A stretch of DNA of 64,000 bases from Sphingomonas sp. IC-56. Lineage in GTDB: Bacteria > Pseudomonadota > Alphaproteobacteria > Sphingomonadales > Sphingomonadaceae. Positions within the stretch are counted from its first letter, which is position 1; the number at the start of each line of letters is the position of its first letter. Where the stretch lies: assembly GCF_021043375.1 (NCBI RefSeq), contig NZ_JAJNDV010000001.1, positions 401,156 to 465,155 on the forward strand, given 5' to 3'. A program made the translations under genes and the position numbers. A model generated the notes under the pieces. The model worked only from the letters and a program-made list of their open reading frames with translations. It was not told the origin of the DNA and searched no databases. Shown piece after piece: positions 26,139 to 34,574 of this stretch.

Positions 26139-27143
26139 TTATGCCTTCCCCACAACGCTTTCGGGCAGGTCCTTGCCGAAGACGCGCTGATAATATTCGG
26201 CGACCTGCGCACGCTCGGCCTCGTCGCACTTGTTGAGGAACGAGAGGCGGAAGGCGAAGCCCACATCCTTGAAGATGTCGGCATTCTGCGCCCAGGTGAT
26301 CACCGTGCGCGGGCTCATTACGGTGGAGATGTCGCCGTTGATGAAGCCGCGGCGGGTGAGCTCGGCGACGCGGACCATGTTCTCGACCAGTTCCTTGCCG
26401 CCCGGCTTGTCATAGTCGCCCGACTTGGCGAGCACGATCCGCGCCTCGGTCGCAGCGGGCAGATAGTTGAGGGTGACGACCACGTTCCAGCGGTCCATCT
26501 GGCCCTGGTTGATCTGCTGCGTGCCATGATAGAGCCCACTGGTGTCGCCCAGGCCCACCGTGTTGGCGGTTGCGAACAGCCGGAACCACGGGTTCGGGCG
26601 GATGACTCGGTTCTGGTCGAGCAGGGTCAGCTTGCCCTCGGTCTCCAGCACGCGCTGGATCACGAACATCACGTCGGGGCGGCCGGCGTCATATTCGTCG
26701 AACACCAACGCGGTCGGCGTCTGCAGGGCCCAGGGCAGCAGGCCCTCGCGGAATTCGGTGACCTGCTGGCCGTCCTTGAGCACGATCGCGTCGCGGCCGA
26801 TCAGGTCGATACGGCTGATATGCGCGTCCAGGTTGATGCGGATGCACGGCCAGTTGAGCCGCGCCGCCACCTGTTCGATGTGCGACGACTTGCCGGTGCC
26901 GTGATAGCCCTGGATCATCACGCGGCGGTTGTGCGCGAAGCCGGCAAGGATCGCGAGCGTGGTGTCAGCGTCGAAGACATAGGCCGGGTCGAGATCGGGC
27001 ACGCGCTCGTCCGCCTCGCTGAAGGCCGGCACTTCCATGTCGATGTCGATGCCGAACAGGTCGCGCACGCTCACCGTCTTGTCGGGAGCCTGGAGGATGG
27101 TGGTGTCCCGGCTGTCCGGCTGGGTGTTGGAGAGGTCGGCCAT
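26139..27143 (-). CDS. cobS: Cobaltochelatase subunit CobS (AAA+ ATPase)
   Basis: 334 aa MoxR-class AAA+ ATPase, the partner of CobT. Walker A is GYHGTGKS at residues 79-86, Walker B is LVFDEYDAG, and sensor I is near [12 protein letters not shown]. The N-terminal CobS segment ([16 protein letters not shown]) is present. The start was set at ATG 27143 (MADLSNTQ), the typical CobS N-terminus. A TTG at 27170 adds nine residues and has an AGGCGGG upstream, so it remains possible. First gene of the cobS-cobT-RHH group. Confidence 0.95.
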   Translation of the reverse strand: MADLSNTQPDSRDTTILQAPDKTVSVRDLFGIDIDMEVPAFSEADERVPDLDPAYVFDADTTLAILAGFAHNRRVMIQGYHGTGKSSHIEQVAARLNWPCIRINLDAHISRIDLIGRDAIVLKDGQQVTEFREGLLPWALQTPTALVFDEYDAGRPDVMFVIQRVLETEGKLTLLDQNRVIRPNPWFRLFATANTVGLGDTSGLYHGTQQINQGQMDRWNVVVTLNYLPAATEARIVLAKSGDYDKPGGKELVENMVRVAELTRRGFINGDISTVMSPRTVITWAQNADIFKDVGFAFRLSFLNKCDEAERAQVAEYYQRVFGKDLPESVVGKA

Positions 27144-27218
27144 CAATGCAATCCGATCAGTAGCGTTCAAGCCCGCCTAAGCCCTGGCGGCGTGCACCGC
27201 AACACACGCGGCGGGGGT

Positions 27219-27914
27219 TCAGTCGCTCAGGAACGCAGGAAGTCGGAAAAGGTCGACGAAGCGTTGGGCGGTTTGCAGATTTCCCGTCACGCGCAGCTTT
27301 TCCGCCGCGATATTTTCGACGAGCAGGACGGGGCCATAGAAGCTGTGTGCCAGGGCCAGCGGCTGCCCCTCGAACAGAAGCTCGGCACCCGCAGGATCTT
27401 CGCGCCGAACCTCAAGCCGGCCATCAAGGATTGCTGCGCGGAATGGCTCCCCGCCGACAAGGAACCCCAGGTCCAGGCCTAGGTCGCGCGACGCCACCGG
27501 GTCCATCATCGTGCGCAGCGACAGCATGAAGGCGGTGTTGCTGAGCGGCATGGTCACGTCATGCGCGGGCGATCCCGCCGCCCATCGGCTGAGCGCGAAG
27601 ATCGGCTCCTCCAGCGCCCGCCCCCACCGGGTGAGAGCATAGACCTGCGTGTTGGCGGGTGACGGCAGGGTTTCGCGGCGCAGGATGCCGCCCTTTTCCA
27701 GTCCTTCGAGCCGCTGAGTGAGGATGTTGGCGCTCAGCCCTGTAAGCGCGCTGCGGATCTCGCCGAAGCGGCGCGGGCCAAGCAGCAGTTCGCGCACGAT
27801 CAGCAGCGACCACCGCTCCCCGATCAGATCCATCGCAAGCGCCGTGCCGCATGCGTCCTGATACCAACGTCGTGCCTTGTTGAAATCCGTTTCGGTTACT
27901 TTTTGTGACTTCAT
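27219..27914 (-). CDS. HxlR-family winged-helix regulator
   Basis: 231 aa regulator. The HxlR-type winged helix covers about residues 20-115 (CGTALAMDLIGERWSLLIVR, then RRFGEIRSALTGLSANILTQ). The extra C-terminal half (about 110 residues) is longer than in minimal HxlR proteins and may bind a ligand. It is transcribed divergently from a VOC/GST/DUF1428/VOC/SRPBCC operon. Two related dyads lie across its own start codon (27895-27930), so it probably controls itself and the operon. Conserved Cys22 (DACGTAL) is placed as in redox-responsive members, but a redox role is only a possibility. Confidence 0.9.
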   Translation of the reverse strand: MKSQKVTETDFNKARRWYQDACGTALAMDLIGERWSLLIVRELLLGPRRFGEIRSALTGLSANILTQRLEGLEKGGILRRETLPSPANTQVYALTRWGRALEEPIFALSRWAAGSPAHDVTMPLSNTAFMLSLRTMMDPVASRDLGLDLGFLVGGEPFRAAILDGRLEVRREDPAGAELLFEGQPLALAHSFYGPVLLVENIAAEKLRVTGNLQTAQRFVDLFRLPAFLSD

Positions 27915-27930
27915 AGTTGTTTTTTGTAAC
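27895..27930. promoter_or_regulatory. Two tandem dyads between HxlR gene and VOC operon
   Basis: Site A GTTAC-TTTTT-GTGAC is at 27895-27909 and site B GTTGT-TTTTT-GTAAC is at 27916-27930. Each is an imperfect inverted repeat with an identical T5 centre. The centres are 21 bases apart, two helical turns. Site A overlaps the first HxlR codons. This is the expected architecture for an HxlR dimer pair. Confidence 0.6.
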
Positions 27931-27995
27931 TGTCAGGCGCATTCAATTCAACAAGACGATTCGCCAACGCAGCGTTTCCAAGCGGGAGAAGAACG

Positions 27996-28433
27996 ATGTC
28001 GAAGATGATCTTCGTGAACTTGCCGGTGGCAGATGTCGCCAGATCGACGGCGTTTTACGAGGCGATCGGCTTCACCAAGGACGAGCAGTTCAGCAACGAA
28101 CAGGGCGCTTCGATGCGGTGGTCGGACGAGATATCGATCATGCTCCTCAGCCACGATTTCTATCGCAGTTTCATGCCGCACAAGGCGATCGCCGATACGG
28201 CGGCCACCAGCGAGGTGATCCTGTGCCTTTCCTTCGACAGCCGCGAGGCAGTCGATGCCGTTGTGGAGCGGGCAATCGCAGCCGGAAGCAAGGGCGACGT
28301 CAACGAACCCGACGACCATGGCTGGATGTACGGCCGCTCGTTCGAGGATCTCGATGGGCACAGCTTCGGGCCGTTCTTCATGGACCTGGAGGCCGCCAAG
28401 GCTGCGATGGCGGGTGACGCCGAAGCGGCCTGA
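27996..28433 (+). CDS. VOC-family (glyoxalase/bleomycin-resistance fold) protein
   Basis: 145 aa vicinal-oxygen-chelate protein with two beta-alpha-beta-beta-beta modules, from MIFVNLPVADVARSTAFYEA to DLDGHSFGPFFMD. The C-terminal Glu/His-type metal residues are only partly kept, so catalytic activity is unsure. Related proteins act on electrophilic metabolites or bind drugs. First gene of a five-gene operon opposite the HxlR regulator, with AGCGGGAGAAG as ribosome site. Confidence 0.85.
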   Translation: MSKMIFVNLPVADVARSTAFYEAIGFTKDEQFSNEQGASMRWSDEISIMLLSHDFYRSFMPHKAIADTAATSEVILCLSFDSREAVDAVVERAIAAGSKGDVNEPDDHGWMYGRSFEDLDGHSFGPFFMDLEAAKAAMAGDAEAA

Positions 28434-28467
28434 TGCCGAACACCTTAGCCAGAAGAAGGAGAGGATC

Positions 28468-29139
28468 ATGCCTGTCGACCCGAACAGCGACATCGAAGTC
28501 ACTGCATTCGACTGGGTTCCCGATTTCGCGCGCGGTTATGTTCGCGACTTCCGCGTGCGATGGGCGCTGGAGGAAGCGGGAAGGACCTATCGCACCCGGC
28601 TGATCAGCGCGTTGAAGCGACCGCAGGATTATTTCGCCGAACAACCCTTTGGGCAGGTGCCCGCCTATCGCGACGCCCAGGTGCAGTTGTTCGAATCCGG
28701 CGCGATCGTGCTGCACATCGCTAGCACGTGCGACGCGCTGCTTCCGACCGACATCGGCGGCCGGGCACGGGCCACGGCATGGCTGGTCGCCGCGCTCAAC
28801 AGCGTCGAGCCGATGCTGATGGAACTGGTCACCGTCGACGTCTTCGCGGCCGGAGAGGACTGGGCGAGGCTGCGCCGGCCGAGCCTGGTCCAGACGATCC
28901 GGACGCGGCTGGGCCATTTGGCCGACGCGCTGGGCAGGCGCGACTTTCTGGAGGAACAGTTCACCGCCGGTGACCTGATCATGGCGTCTGCGCTGCGCGC
29001 GCTGGAATCGACCGATCTGCTTGCGGAGCATCCGAACCTCGCAGCCTATCAACGGCGCTGCCTTGAGCGACCAGGATACGGTGCCGCCATCGCCGCGCAG
29101 CTGGCGGACTTTCGTGACGACGCATCCATCGCAGCCTGA
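28468..29139 (+). CDS. Glutathione S-transferase family protein
   Basis: 223 aa GST. The thioredoxin-like N-domain covers residues about 9-85 (ARGYVRDFRVRWALEEAG, FGQVPAYRD, LFESGAIVLHIA, the last being the glutathione-binding ESxAI-type motif). The all-helical C-domain follows and includes FTAGDLIMASALR. The ATG is preceded by AAGGAGAGG. Second gene of the HxlR-linked operon, presumably conjugating or reducing an electrophile. The substrate is unknown. Confidence 0.88.
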   Translation: MPVDPNSDIEVTAFDWVPDFARGYVRDFRVRWALEEAGRTYRTRLISALKRPQDYFAEQPFGQVPAYRDAQVQLFESGAIVLHIASTCDALLPTDIGGRARATAWLVAALNSVEPMLMELVTVDVFAAGEDWARLRRPSLVQTIRTRLGHLADALGRRDFLEEQFTAGDLIMASALRALESTDLLAEHPNLAAYQRRCLERPGYGAAIAAQLADFRDDASIAA

Positions 29140-29151
29140 AGGAGGACCGAC

Positions 29152-29502
29152 ATGCCGTATATCGACGGGTTCGTGGCACCGGCCAAGGACAAGGAAGCCT
29201 ATCGCGACATGGCCGCTCAGGCGGCGCCCATCTTCATCGAACATGGCGCACTGCAGGTGGTGGAAGGCTTTGGCCACGACGTGCCGCGCGGCGAAGTGAC
29301 CGACTTCTATCGCGCGCTGAAGGCCGAGGACGGCGAGACGCCGGTCTTTTCCTGGATCATCTGGCCCGACAAGGCGACCCGCGACTCAGGCTGGGAAAAG
29401 GTCATGGCCGACGACCGCATGAAGCCACCCGCCGAGATGCCGTTCGACGGCAAGCGCATGTTCTGGGGCGGGTTCGAACCCATTGTCGACGTCAAAGCCT
29501 GA
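29152..29502 (+). CDS. DUF1428 family protein
   Basis: 116 aa protein of the DUF1428 (YbaA-like, dimeric alpha/beta barrel) family. It begins with MPYIDGFVAPAKDKEAY and continues to KRMFWGGFEPIVD. The biochemical role of the family is unknown. The cytoplasmic protein starts 12 bases after the GST stop with GGAGG upstream. Its constant company with VOC and SRPBCC genes suggests a stress or detoxification unit. Confidence 0.88.
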   Translation: MPYIDGFVAPAKDKEAYRDMAAQAAPIFIEHGALQVVEGFGHDVPRGEVTDFYRALKAEDGETPVFSWIIWPDKATRDSGWEKVMADDRMKPPAEMPFDGKRMFWGGFEPIVDVKA

Positions 29503-29514
29503 AGGGAGGCGGAT

Positions 29515-30291
29515 ATGACCAATCCCCATGGTACCCCGATCTGGTACGAGCTGATCACCGGCGATCCCGATGCCGCGCAGGCATTCTACACCCAGGTCAT
29601 CGGCTGGAGCGTTGCCGGCTTTGGTGGCGCGACGATCAAAGGGCCCGACGATTATCGCATCCTGAGCGCAGTCGATGGGCACGGCATTGGCGGGGTCATG
29701 AAGACGCCGGCCGGTGCGCCATCGCAGGCGCGCTGGTTGGGCTATATCGGTGTGGACGATGTCGATGCGGCCTTCGCCAGGATAGAGGCCGCGGGCGGAA
29801 CCGCGATTATGCCGCCGACGACCCTGAACGGCGTCGGGCGCATGGCGCTGGTCGCGGACCCCCAACGCGCACCCTTTTACCTGATGCGCGGCGCAAGCCC
29901 GGAGGCAAGCCGCGCCTTCGATGCCACGGCGGAGGGTCATTGCACCTGGCACGAGCTGATGACCCGGGACGATCAGGCGGCCCTCGCCTTCTATGCCGAA
30001 CAGTTCGGCTGGTCTCGCGACGGCGCCATGCCGATGGGCGATATGGGCGAATACAGCTTCCTGGCTCATGGCGGGGTGCAGATCGGCGCGGTGATGTGTG
30101 CGCCACCCGGCGAACCTGTCGGCTGGCAGTTCTATTTCCGCGTGGGGGATATCGAGGCGGCACATGCGCGTGTGCAGGATGCGGGCGGCACAGTGCACAT
30201 GGCGCCGCACGAGGTTCCGGGCGGCGACTGGATCGTGGTCGCCAGCGATCCCCACGGCGCGCGCTTCGGACTGGTGGGCACGAAAAGCTGA
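29515..30291 (+). CDS. Two-domain VOC-family protein
   Basis: 258 aa with two tandem VOC domains, about residues 6-120 (TPIWYELITGDPDAAQAFYT) and 140-255 (CTWHELMTRDDQAALAFYAE). It resembles the hydroxylase/27-kDa antigen Cfp30B-like group. It lacks an obvious complete metal triad in either half. Fourth gene of the operon, 12 bases after DUF1428, with GGGAGG upstream. Confidence 0.88.
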   Translation: MTNPHGTPIWYELITGDPDAAQAFYTQVIGWSVAGFGGATIKGPDDYRILSAVDGHGIGGVMKTPAGAPSQARWLGYIGVDDVDAAFARIEAAGGTAIMPPTTLNGVGRMALVADPQRAPFYLMRGASPEASRAFDATAEGHCTWHELMTRDDQAALAFYAEQFGWSRDGAMPMGDMGEYSFLAHGGVQIGAVMCAPPGEPVGWQFYFRVGDIEAAHARVQDAGGTVHMAPHEVPGGDWIVVASDPHGARFGLVGTKS

Positions 30292-30301
30292 GGGGGACAA
30301 G

Positions 30302-30778
30302 ATGCAGGAGCAAGACAGCATCCATGAACTCGTCGTCGAGCGGCTGATCGACGCGCCGATCGAAGCCGTGTGGCGGGCCTATACCGATCATCTGGGCGAA
30401 TGGCTCTGCCCGGCGCCCTGGCGCGCCGAAGTCGTCGAGATGGACCTGCGCGCCGGCGGGCGCTCGGTAGTGACGATGCACGGCCCGAACGGCGAGATGA
30501 TGCCCAACGAAGGCGTGTATCTGGAGGTGGTGCCGCAGCGGCGGATCGTCTTCACCGATGCCTTCAGCCATGGCTGGAACCCGGCGGGCCCGTTCATGGT
30601 CGGCCTGTTCGAGTTCGAGCCGGAAGGCGAGCGCACCCGTTATCGCGGCACGGCCCGCCACTGGACGGCAGAGGCCAAGGCCCAGCACGAAGCGATGGGT
30701 TTCGCCGACGGCTGGAGCAAGGTGGCCGAGCAGTGGGAGGCAGTCGCCAGGCGGATTGCCGAGGAGCCGACCGCTTAA
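30302..30778 (+). CDS. SRPBCC/AHSA1-type domain protein
   Basis: 158 aa START-like (SRPBCC) fold protein of the activator-of-Hsp90/polyketide-cyclase group. ELVVERLIDAPIEAVWRAYT is the typical first strand and helix, and GWSKVAEQWEAVARRI the long C-terminal helix. It presumably binds a hydrophobic ligand. Last gene of the HxlR-linked operon. Its TAA overlaps the TAA of the convergent J-domain gene in the palindrome TTAA (30775-30778). Confidence 0.87.
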   Translation: MQEQDSIHELVVERLIDAPIEAVWRAYTDHLGEWLCPAPWRAEVVEMDLRAGGRSVVTMHGPNGEMMPNEGVYLEVVPQRRIVFTDAFSHGWNPAGPFMVGLFEFEPEGERTRYRGTARHWTAEAKAQHEAMGFADGWSKVAEQWEAVARRIAEEPTA

Positions 30779-31392
30779 GCGAAGGCAGGCGAGCCCTTGA
30801 GCTGCTGATACGCTGCGATCACGCGCCGCAGCCGGTCTTCGTTGCTGCGGTCGCCGCCGTTGCGGTCGGGGTGGAATTTGCGGACCAGCTCCGAATAGCG
30901 TTTGCGCAGCCCAGCACGGTCGGCATCGATTTCCAGGTCGAGCGTCTTCAGCGCCTCCCGGTCCGGGCCGGACAGCGGCTTGCCGTCCTTGCGCTCGCCG
31001 CGATCCTTCACCCGGTCGCGAAAGCGCGCACCGATCGCGTCGAGCGGGTCGGCGAAATCGGCCCAGCGCGGGGGACGGTCGGTGCCGCCGGTGGCATTGA
31101 AGGCACGCGTCTCGCGCTCCCAGCCGGCCAGCGGGCGCTGCGCATCGTGGATCTCGTCGGGGCTCATGCCCTTGAAGAAGTTGTAGCCGGAATTGAACGC
31201 GCGGACATGCTCCAGGCACAGCCAACGAAACTGCGGCGGGCCATCGGCAGTGTGTCCGGTACCCCCCAGTGGTGGCGCGCGGAACTCGCCGGCCTGGTCG
31301 CAGCCGGCTTCTGCGCACAGCCGCCCGGGCGCTTCCACGCGGCCATGGAAACGGGCGTTCGGACGATCTTTCTTGGGCTGGCTGCTGGCCAC
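30775..31392 (-). CDS. J-domain protein with N-terminal zinc-finger-like region
   Basis: 205 aa. The J domain is at the C-terminus (residues about 145-200) with HPD at 174-176 in RKFHPDRNGG, so it should stimulate a DnaK ATPase. The N-terminal part has CAEAGC (26-31) and WLCLEH (58-63), a possible Cys/His metal site. A GTG at 31392, preceded by GAGGGAG, gives the family N-terminus. The open frame upstream overlaps bolA's promoter region. It is divergent from bolA (35-base gap) and convergent on the SRPBCC gene. Confidence 0.85.
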   Translation of the reverse strand: MASSQPKKDRPNARFHGRVEAPGRLCAEAGCDQAGEFRAPPLGGTGHTADGPPQFRWLCLEHVRAFNSGYNFFKGMSPDEIHDAQRPLAGWERETRAFNATGGTDRPPRWADFADPLDAIGARFRDRVKDRGERKDGKPLSGPDREALKTLDLEIDADRAGLRKRYSELVRKFHPDRNGGDRSNEDRLRRVIAAYQQLKGSPAFA

Positions 31393-31427
31393 GCGACTCC
31401 CTCGGCAAAGCGGCCTATATAGGCGCG

Positions 31428-31718
31428 ATGACAATGCCTTCCAGCGCCCCCTTGGCCGATCAGATCGCCGCTCGTCTCATGGCTTCGCTCAACCCGACGC
31501 AGCTGCATGTTTCCAACGACAGCGCCCAGCATCGCGGCCATCTGGGAGATGACGGCACGGGCGAAACGCACTTCACCGTTACGGTGGAAGCCCCTGCATT
31601 CGCCGGACTTTCGCGCGTTGCACGGCAGCGGCTGGTGAACCAGGCGCTGGCAGACCTGCTGGAAACCCGCATCCACGCCCTGGCCATCAAGGCACGGGCA
31701 CCCGGAGACGTGCAATGA
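31428..31718 (+). CDS. bolA: BolA family protein
   Basis: 96 aa BolA/YrbA-like protein. The family core LHVSNDSAQHRGH carries the conserved His, and SRVARQRLVNQALADLL follows. BolA proteins work with monothiol glutaredoxins in Fe-S cluster handling and iron sensing. The first ATG (31428) is used, with a second at 31434 also possible. The stop overlaps the pirin start as ATGA. Confidence 0.9.
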   Translation: MTMPSSAPLADQIAARLMASLNPTQLHVSNDSAQHRGHLGDDGTGETHFTVTVEAPAFAGLSRVARQRLVNQALADLLETRIHALAIKARAPGDVQ

Positions 31719-32626
31719 GTGACCTCGCCCCTGCCGACCTGATCCTCCAGACCATCGAGCCGACCACCCATGACCTGGGCGGATTCAAGGTCCACCGCAC
31801 CCTGCCCTCCAAGCCGCGGACGATGGTGGGACCCTTTATCTTCTTCGACCAGATGGGGCCTGCGCGGTTGAGCGTTGGCAGCGGCATCGACGTGCGGCCG
31901 CACCCGCATATCAACCTGGCGGCGGTGACGTATCTCTATGCCGGGGCGATCGACCATCGCGACTCGCTCGGCACCTTCGCGACGATCGCGCCGGGCGCGG
32001 TGAACCTGATGACGGCCGGGCACGGCATCGTCCATTCGGAGCGCTCGCCTTCGGCCGAGCGCGCGGTCGGGCCGGAGCTGTCGGGCATCCAGACCTGGCT
32101 GGCGCTGCCCGAGCGCAACGAGGACATGGACCCGGCGTTCGAGCATGTGCCCGCCGAAGACCTGCCGGTCATCCAGGCGAGCGGCGCGACTGCCCGCGTG
32201 GTGATGGGCGAGCTGTGGGGTGCCTCGGCACCAACCACCAACTATGCCCAGACCATCTATGCCGACATCATGCTGGAGCCCGGCGCGAGCATCCCGATCG
32301 ACCCGGCGGCGGACGAGCGCGCGCTGTATGTGGCGATGGGCGACGCGACGCTGGACGGCTTGGAGCTGATGCCGCTGCGGCTTTACGTGCTGCGCCCGGG
32401 AACGCGGGCGACGCTGCGCTCGGAGTGCGGGGGTCGGGTGATGCTGTGCGGTGGCGAGGCGTTCACCACCCCGCGCCATGTTTGGTGGAACTTCGTCTCC
32501 TCCAGCCGCGACCGGATCAACCAGGCCAAGGACGACTGGAAGGCCGGCCGCTTCCCCAAGGTGCCAGGCGACGACAAGGAGTGGATCCCCATTCCCGAAG
32601 TGCCCAAGACGGTCAGCTATCCCTGA
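31715..32626 (+). CDS. Pirin family protein
   Basis: 303 aa bicupin of the pirin family. The N-terminal cupin holds the iron ligands as PHPHIN (H63, H65) and TAGHGIVHSER (H107, E109). The mid-protein LPEDLPVIQASGATARV region and C-terminal cupin follow. Some pirins have quercetinase-type dioxygenase activity and others act as redox-sensitive regulators. Which applies here is unknown. Translationally coupled to bolA. Confidence 0.92.
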   Translation: MSDLAPADLILQTIEPTTHDLGGFKVHRTLPSKPRTMVGPFIFFDQMGPARLSVGSGIDVRPHPHINLAAVTYLYAGAIDHRDSLGTFATIAPGAVNLMTAGHGIVHSERSPSAERAVGPELSGIQTWLALPERNEDMDPAFEHVPAEDLPVIQASGATARVVMGELWGASAPTTNYAQTIYADIMLEPGASIPIDPAADERALYVAMGDATLDGLELMPLRLYVLRPGTRATLRSECGGRVMLCGGEAFTTPRHVWWNFVSSSRDRINQAKDDWKAGRFPKVPGDDKEWIPIPEVPKTVSYP

Positions 32627-32629
32627 TCC

Positions 32630-32830
32630 ATGCGCACGCGGCTGAGCATCTGCGCCCGCAAGCGGCGATATGCGTCTGAACCGGACGCCGTCGCCGCCGC
32701 AATGGCGGCGGACATCGTGCTGCGCCCCTATCATTGCGAGCGGTGCGGGCAGTTTCACCTGACCAGCCGCACCAAGGGCAAGCGGCCGCTGCCGGGAACG
32801 GCGGCAGGTACTTCCGCGTCTACCGGCTGA
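32630..32830 (+). CDS. Small hypothetical protein with CxxC
   Basis: 66 aa basic protein starting three bases after the pirin stop. It contains YHCERCGQFHLTSR, a CxxC plus His resembling half of a zinc ribbon, and an Arg/Lys-rich N-terminus (MRTRLSICARKRR). Small proteins of this form occur in sphingomonads without known function. The codon pattern and operon-like spacing support it as real. Confidence 0.6.
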   Translation: MRTRLSICARKRRYASEPDAVAAAMAADIVLRPYHCERCGQFHLTSRTKGKRPLPGTAAGTSASTG

Positions 32831-32850
32831 AATCGCGAACAGGAGAGATC

Positions 32851-33738
32851 ATGGACTTGCAGCGCATTGCTCTTGCGACCGGCGTCGAACTGGATGTCGC
32901 CATTGCCGGCGATCCCGCCAATCCGCCGATCATCCTGCTCCATGGCTTTCCGGAGTCGCACCGCACCTGGCGGCACCAGATCCCGGAACTCGCACGCGAC
33001 CATTATGTGATCGCGCCGGACCAGCGGGGCTATGCGCGCTCCTCAAAGCCCGAGGGCGTGGAGAGCTACAAGGCCGACAAGATCATCGCCGACCTGATGG
33101 GGCTAGCCGATGCGCTGGACGTGAAGCACTTTACGCTGGTGGGGCATGACTGGGGCGGCGCCATCGCCTGGGGCGCCGCGATCCTGCATCCGCTGCGCGT
33201 GAAGCGGCTGGTGATCCTGAACGCGCCCCATCCGCGCGTCTTCCAGAAGAGCCTGTATGACAGCCGCGACCAGCGCAAGGCGAGCCAATACGTCAACACC
33301 TTCCGCAACACCGCGCTCGACCAGGGCATGACCGGCAGCGCGCTGGAGCACTTCTTCGCCTCCGGGTTTGCCCAGCATGTGGTGGGCGGCATCGGTGGCG
33401 AGGAAAAGGCGATCTACATGGACCAGTGGAGCCAGCCCGGCGCGATGACGGCGATGCTCAACTGGTATCGGGCCAGCAGCTTCGACGTGCCTAAGCCCGA
33501 TGAAGACGTGGCGCGCCCGGCCGAGCTCGACGCCCCCTTCCCGCCCGTCACCCAGCCGACGCTGGTGATCTGGGGCATGCAGGACAAGGCGCTGCTGCCC
33601 ATGCAGGTGGACGGGCTTCCGCCCTATGTGCCGAACCTCAGCGTGGTGAAGATCGAGGATGGCGGGCACTTCATCCCTTGGGAGAAGCCCGAGGCGGTGA
33701 ACAGGGCGCTGCGTGGCTGGCTGGCGGCGGAAGTTTAG
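32851..33738 (+). CDS. Alpha/beta hydrolase, epoxide-hydrolase type
   Basis: 295 aa alpha/beta-hydrolase. [10 protein letters not shown] holds the oxyanion region (residues 31-40). The nucleophile elbow VGHDWGG has Asp100, typical of epoxide hydrolases and haloalkane dehalogenases rather than Ser esterases. The acid lies in [13 protein letters not shown] and the His in [10 protein letters not shown]. The ATG at 32851 has AGGAGAG upstream. The substrate is unknown. There is no signal peptide, so it is cytoplasmic. Confidence 0.88.
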   Translation: MDLQRIALATGVELDVAIAGDPANPPIILLHGFPESHRTWRHQIPELARDHYVIAPDQRGYARSSKPEGVESYKADKIIADLMGLADALDVKHFTLVGHDWGGAIAWGAAILHPLRVKRLVILNAPHPRVFQKSLYDSRDQRKASQYVNTFRNTALDQGMTGSALEHFFASGFAQHVVGGIGGEEKAIYMDQWSQPGAMTAMLNWYRASSFDVPKPDEDVARPAELDAPFPPVTQPTLVIWGMQDKALLPMQVDGLPPYVPNLSVVKIEDGGHFIPWEKPEAVNRALRGWLAAEV

Positions 33739-33923
33739 AAAAGTTTAGGCCAAAGCACGCTTTTCGCATGCTGGCGGATGCTATCGACGAACCTTGTCAA
33801 AGAGCCTCGAGCGAAGTTCAGCAGACCAAATCCTACATTGCAACCTGCTTGCCTGCGGCGAAGTTTTGCTGCGGGCCGTTCGTGTTGCGCGCGGCAGGGG
33901 CTGCCAGTAAAGCCCGGCCTCCC

Positions 33924-34574
33924 ATGCAAGAACCCTTGATCCTCGCCGTGCCCAAGGGCCGGATTCTCGAAGAAGCGCTGCCGCTGCTGGCGGCCGTCGG
34001 GATCGTCCCCGAGCCGGCGTTCAGCGACGAGAACAGCCGCGCGCTGCGCTTTTCCACCAACAACCCCATGATCGACCTGATCCGCGTGCGCGCGTTCGAT
34101 GTCGCGACCTTTGTCGCGCATGGTGCGGCGCAGCTGGGAATCGTCGGGTCTGACGTGCTGGCCGAGTTCGCGTATTCCGAGCTCTATGCGCCGGTCGACC
34201 TGGGGATCGGGCGGTGCCGGGTTTCGGTCGCCGAGCCCGCCGACATGGCCGAGAAAGACGATCCGCGCGGCTGGAGCCACGTACGCATCGCCACCAAATA
34301 TCCCCACATCACCCGCGCGCATTTCGAGGCGCGGGGCGTTCAGGCCGAGTGCGTGAAGCTGAACGGCGCGATGGAGCTGGCACCCGTACTGGGGCTGGCG
34401 CCGCGCATCGTCGACCTGGTGTCGTCGGGCCGCACGCTGAAGGAAAACGGATTGGTGGAAGTGGAAGTGATCGCCGAAGTAACCAGCCGGCTGGTGGTCA
34501 ACCGGGCGGCGTTCAAGACGCGCGCGACCGAAGTCGTGCCGCTCGTCGACGGGTTCCGGAGGGCGGTGGCATGA
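33924..34574 (+). CDS. hisG: ATP phosphoribosyltransferase, short form
   Basis: First enzyme of histidine biosynthesis (ATP + PRPP to phosphoribosyl-ATP), 216 aa. The short length without the C-terminal regulatory domain means it should need HisZ, which is not in the window. Motifs: [18 protein letters not shown] at the N-terminus and [13 protein letters not shown] for PRPP binding. The 185-base region upstream (33739-33923) carries its promoter but no convincing -35/-10 could be chosen. The stop overlaps hisD (ATGA). Confidence 0.95.
   Translation: MQEPLILAVPKGRILEEALPLLAAVGIVPEPAFSDENSRALRFSTNNPMIDLIRVRAFDVATFVAHGAAQLGIVGSDVLAEFAYSELYAPVDLGIGRCRVSVAEPADMAEKDDPRGWSHVRIATKYPHITRAHFEARGVQAECVKLNGAMELAPVLGLAPRIVDLVSSGRTLKENGLVEVEVIAEVTSRLVVNRAAFKTRATEVVPLVDGFRRAVA

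Noticed and set aside
24708..27482. A 924-codon plus-strand open frame opposite cobS-cobT
   Set aside because: cobS and cobT are unambiguous on the minus strand. The opposite frame is His/Arg/Ala-rich with no known domain, a usual shadow in GC-rich DNA.
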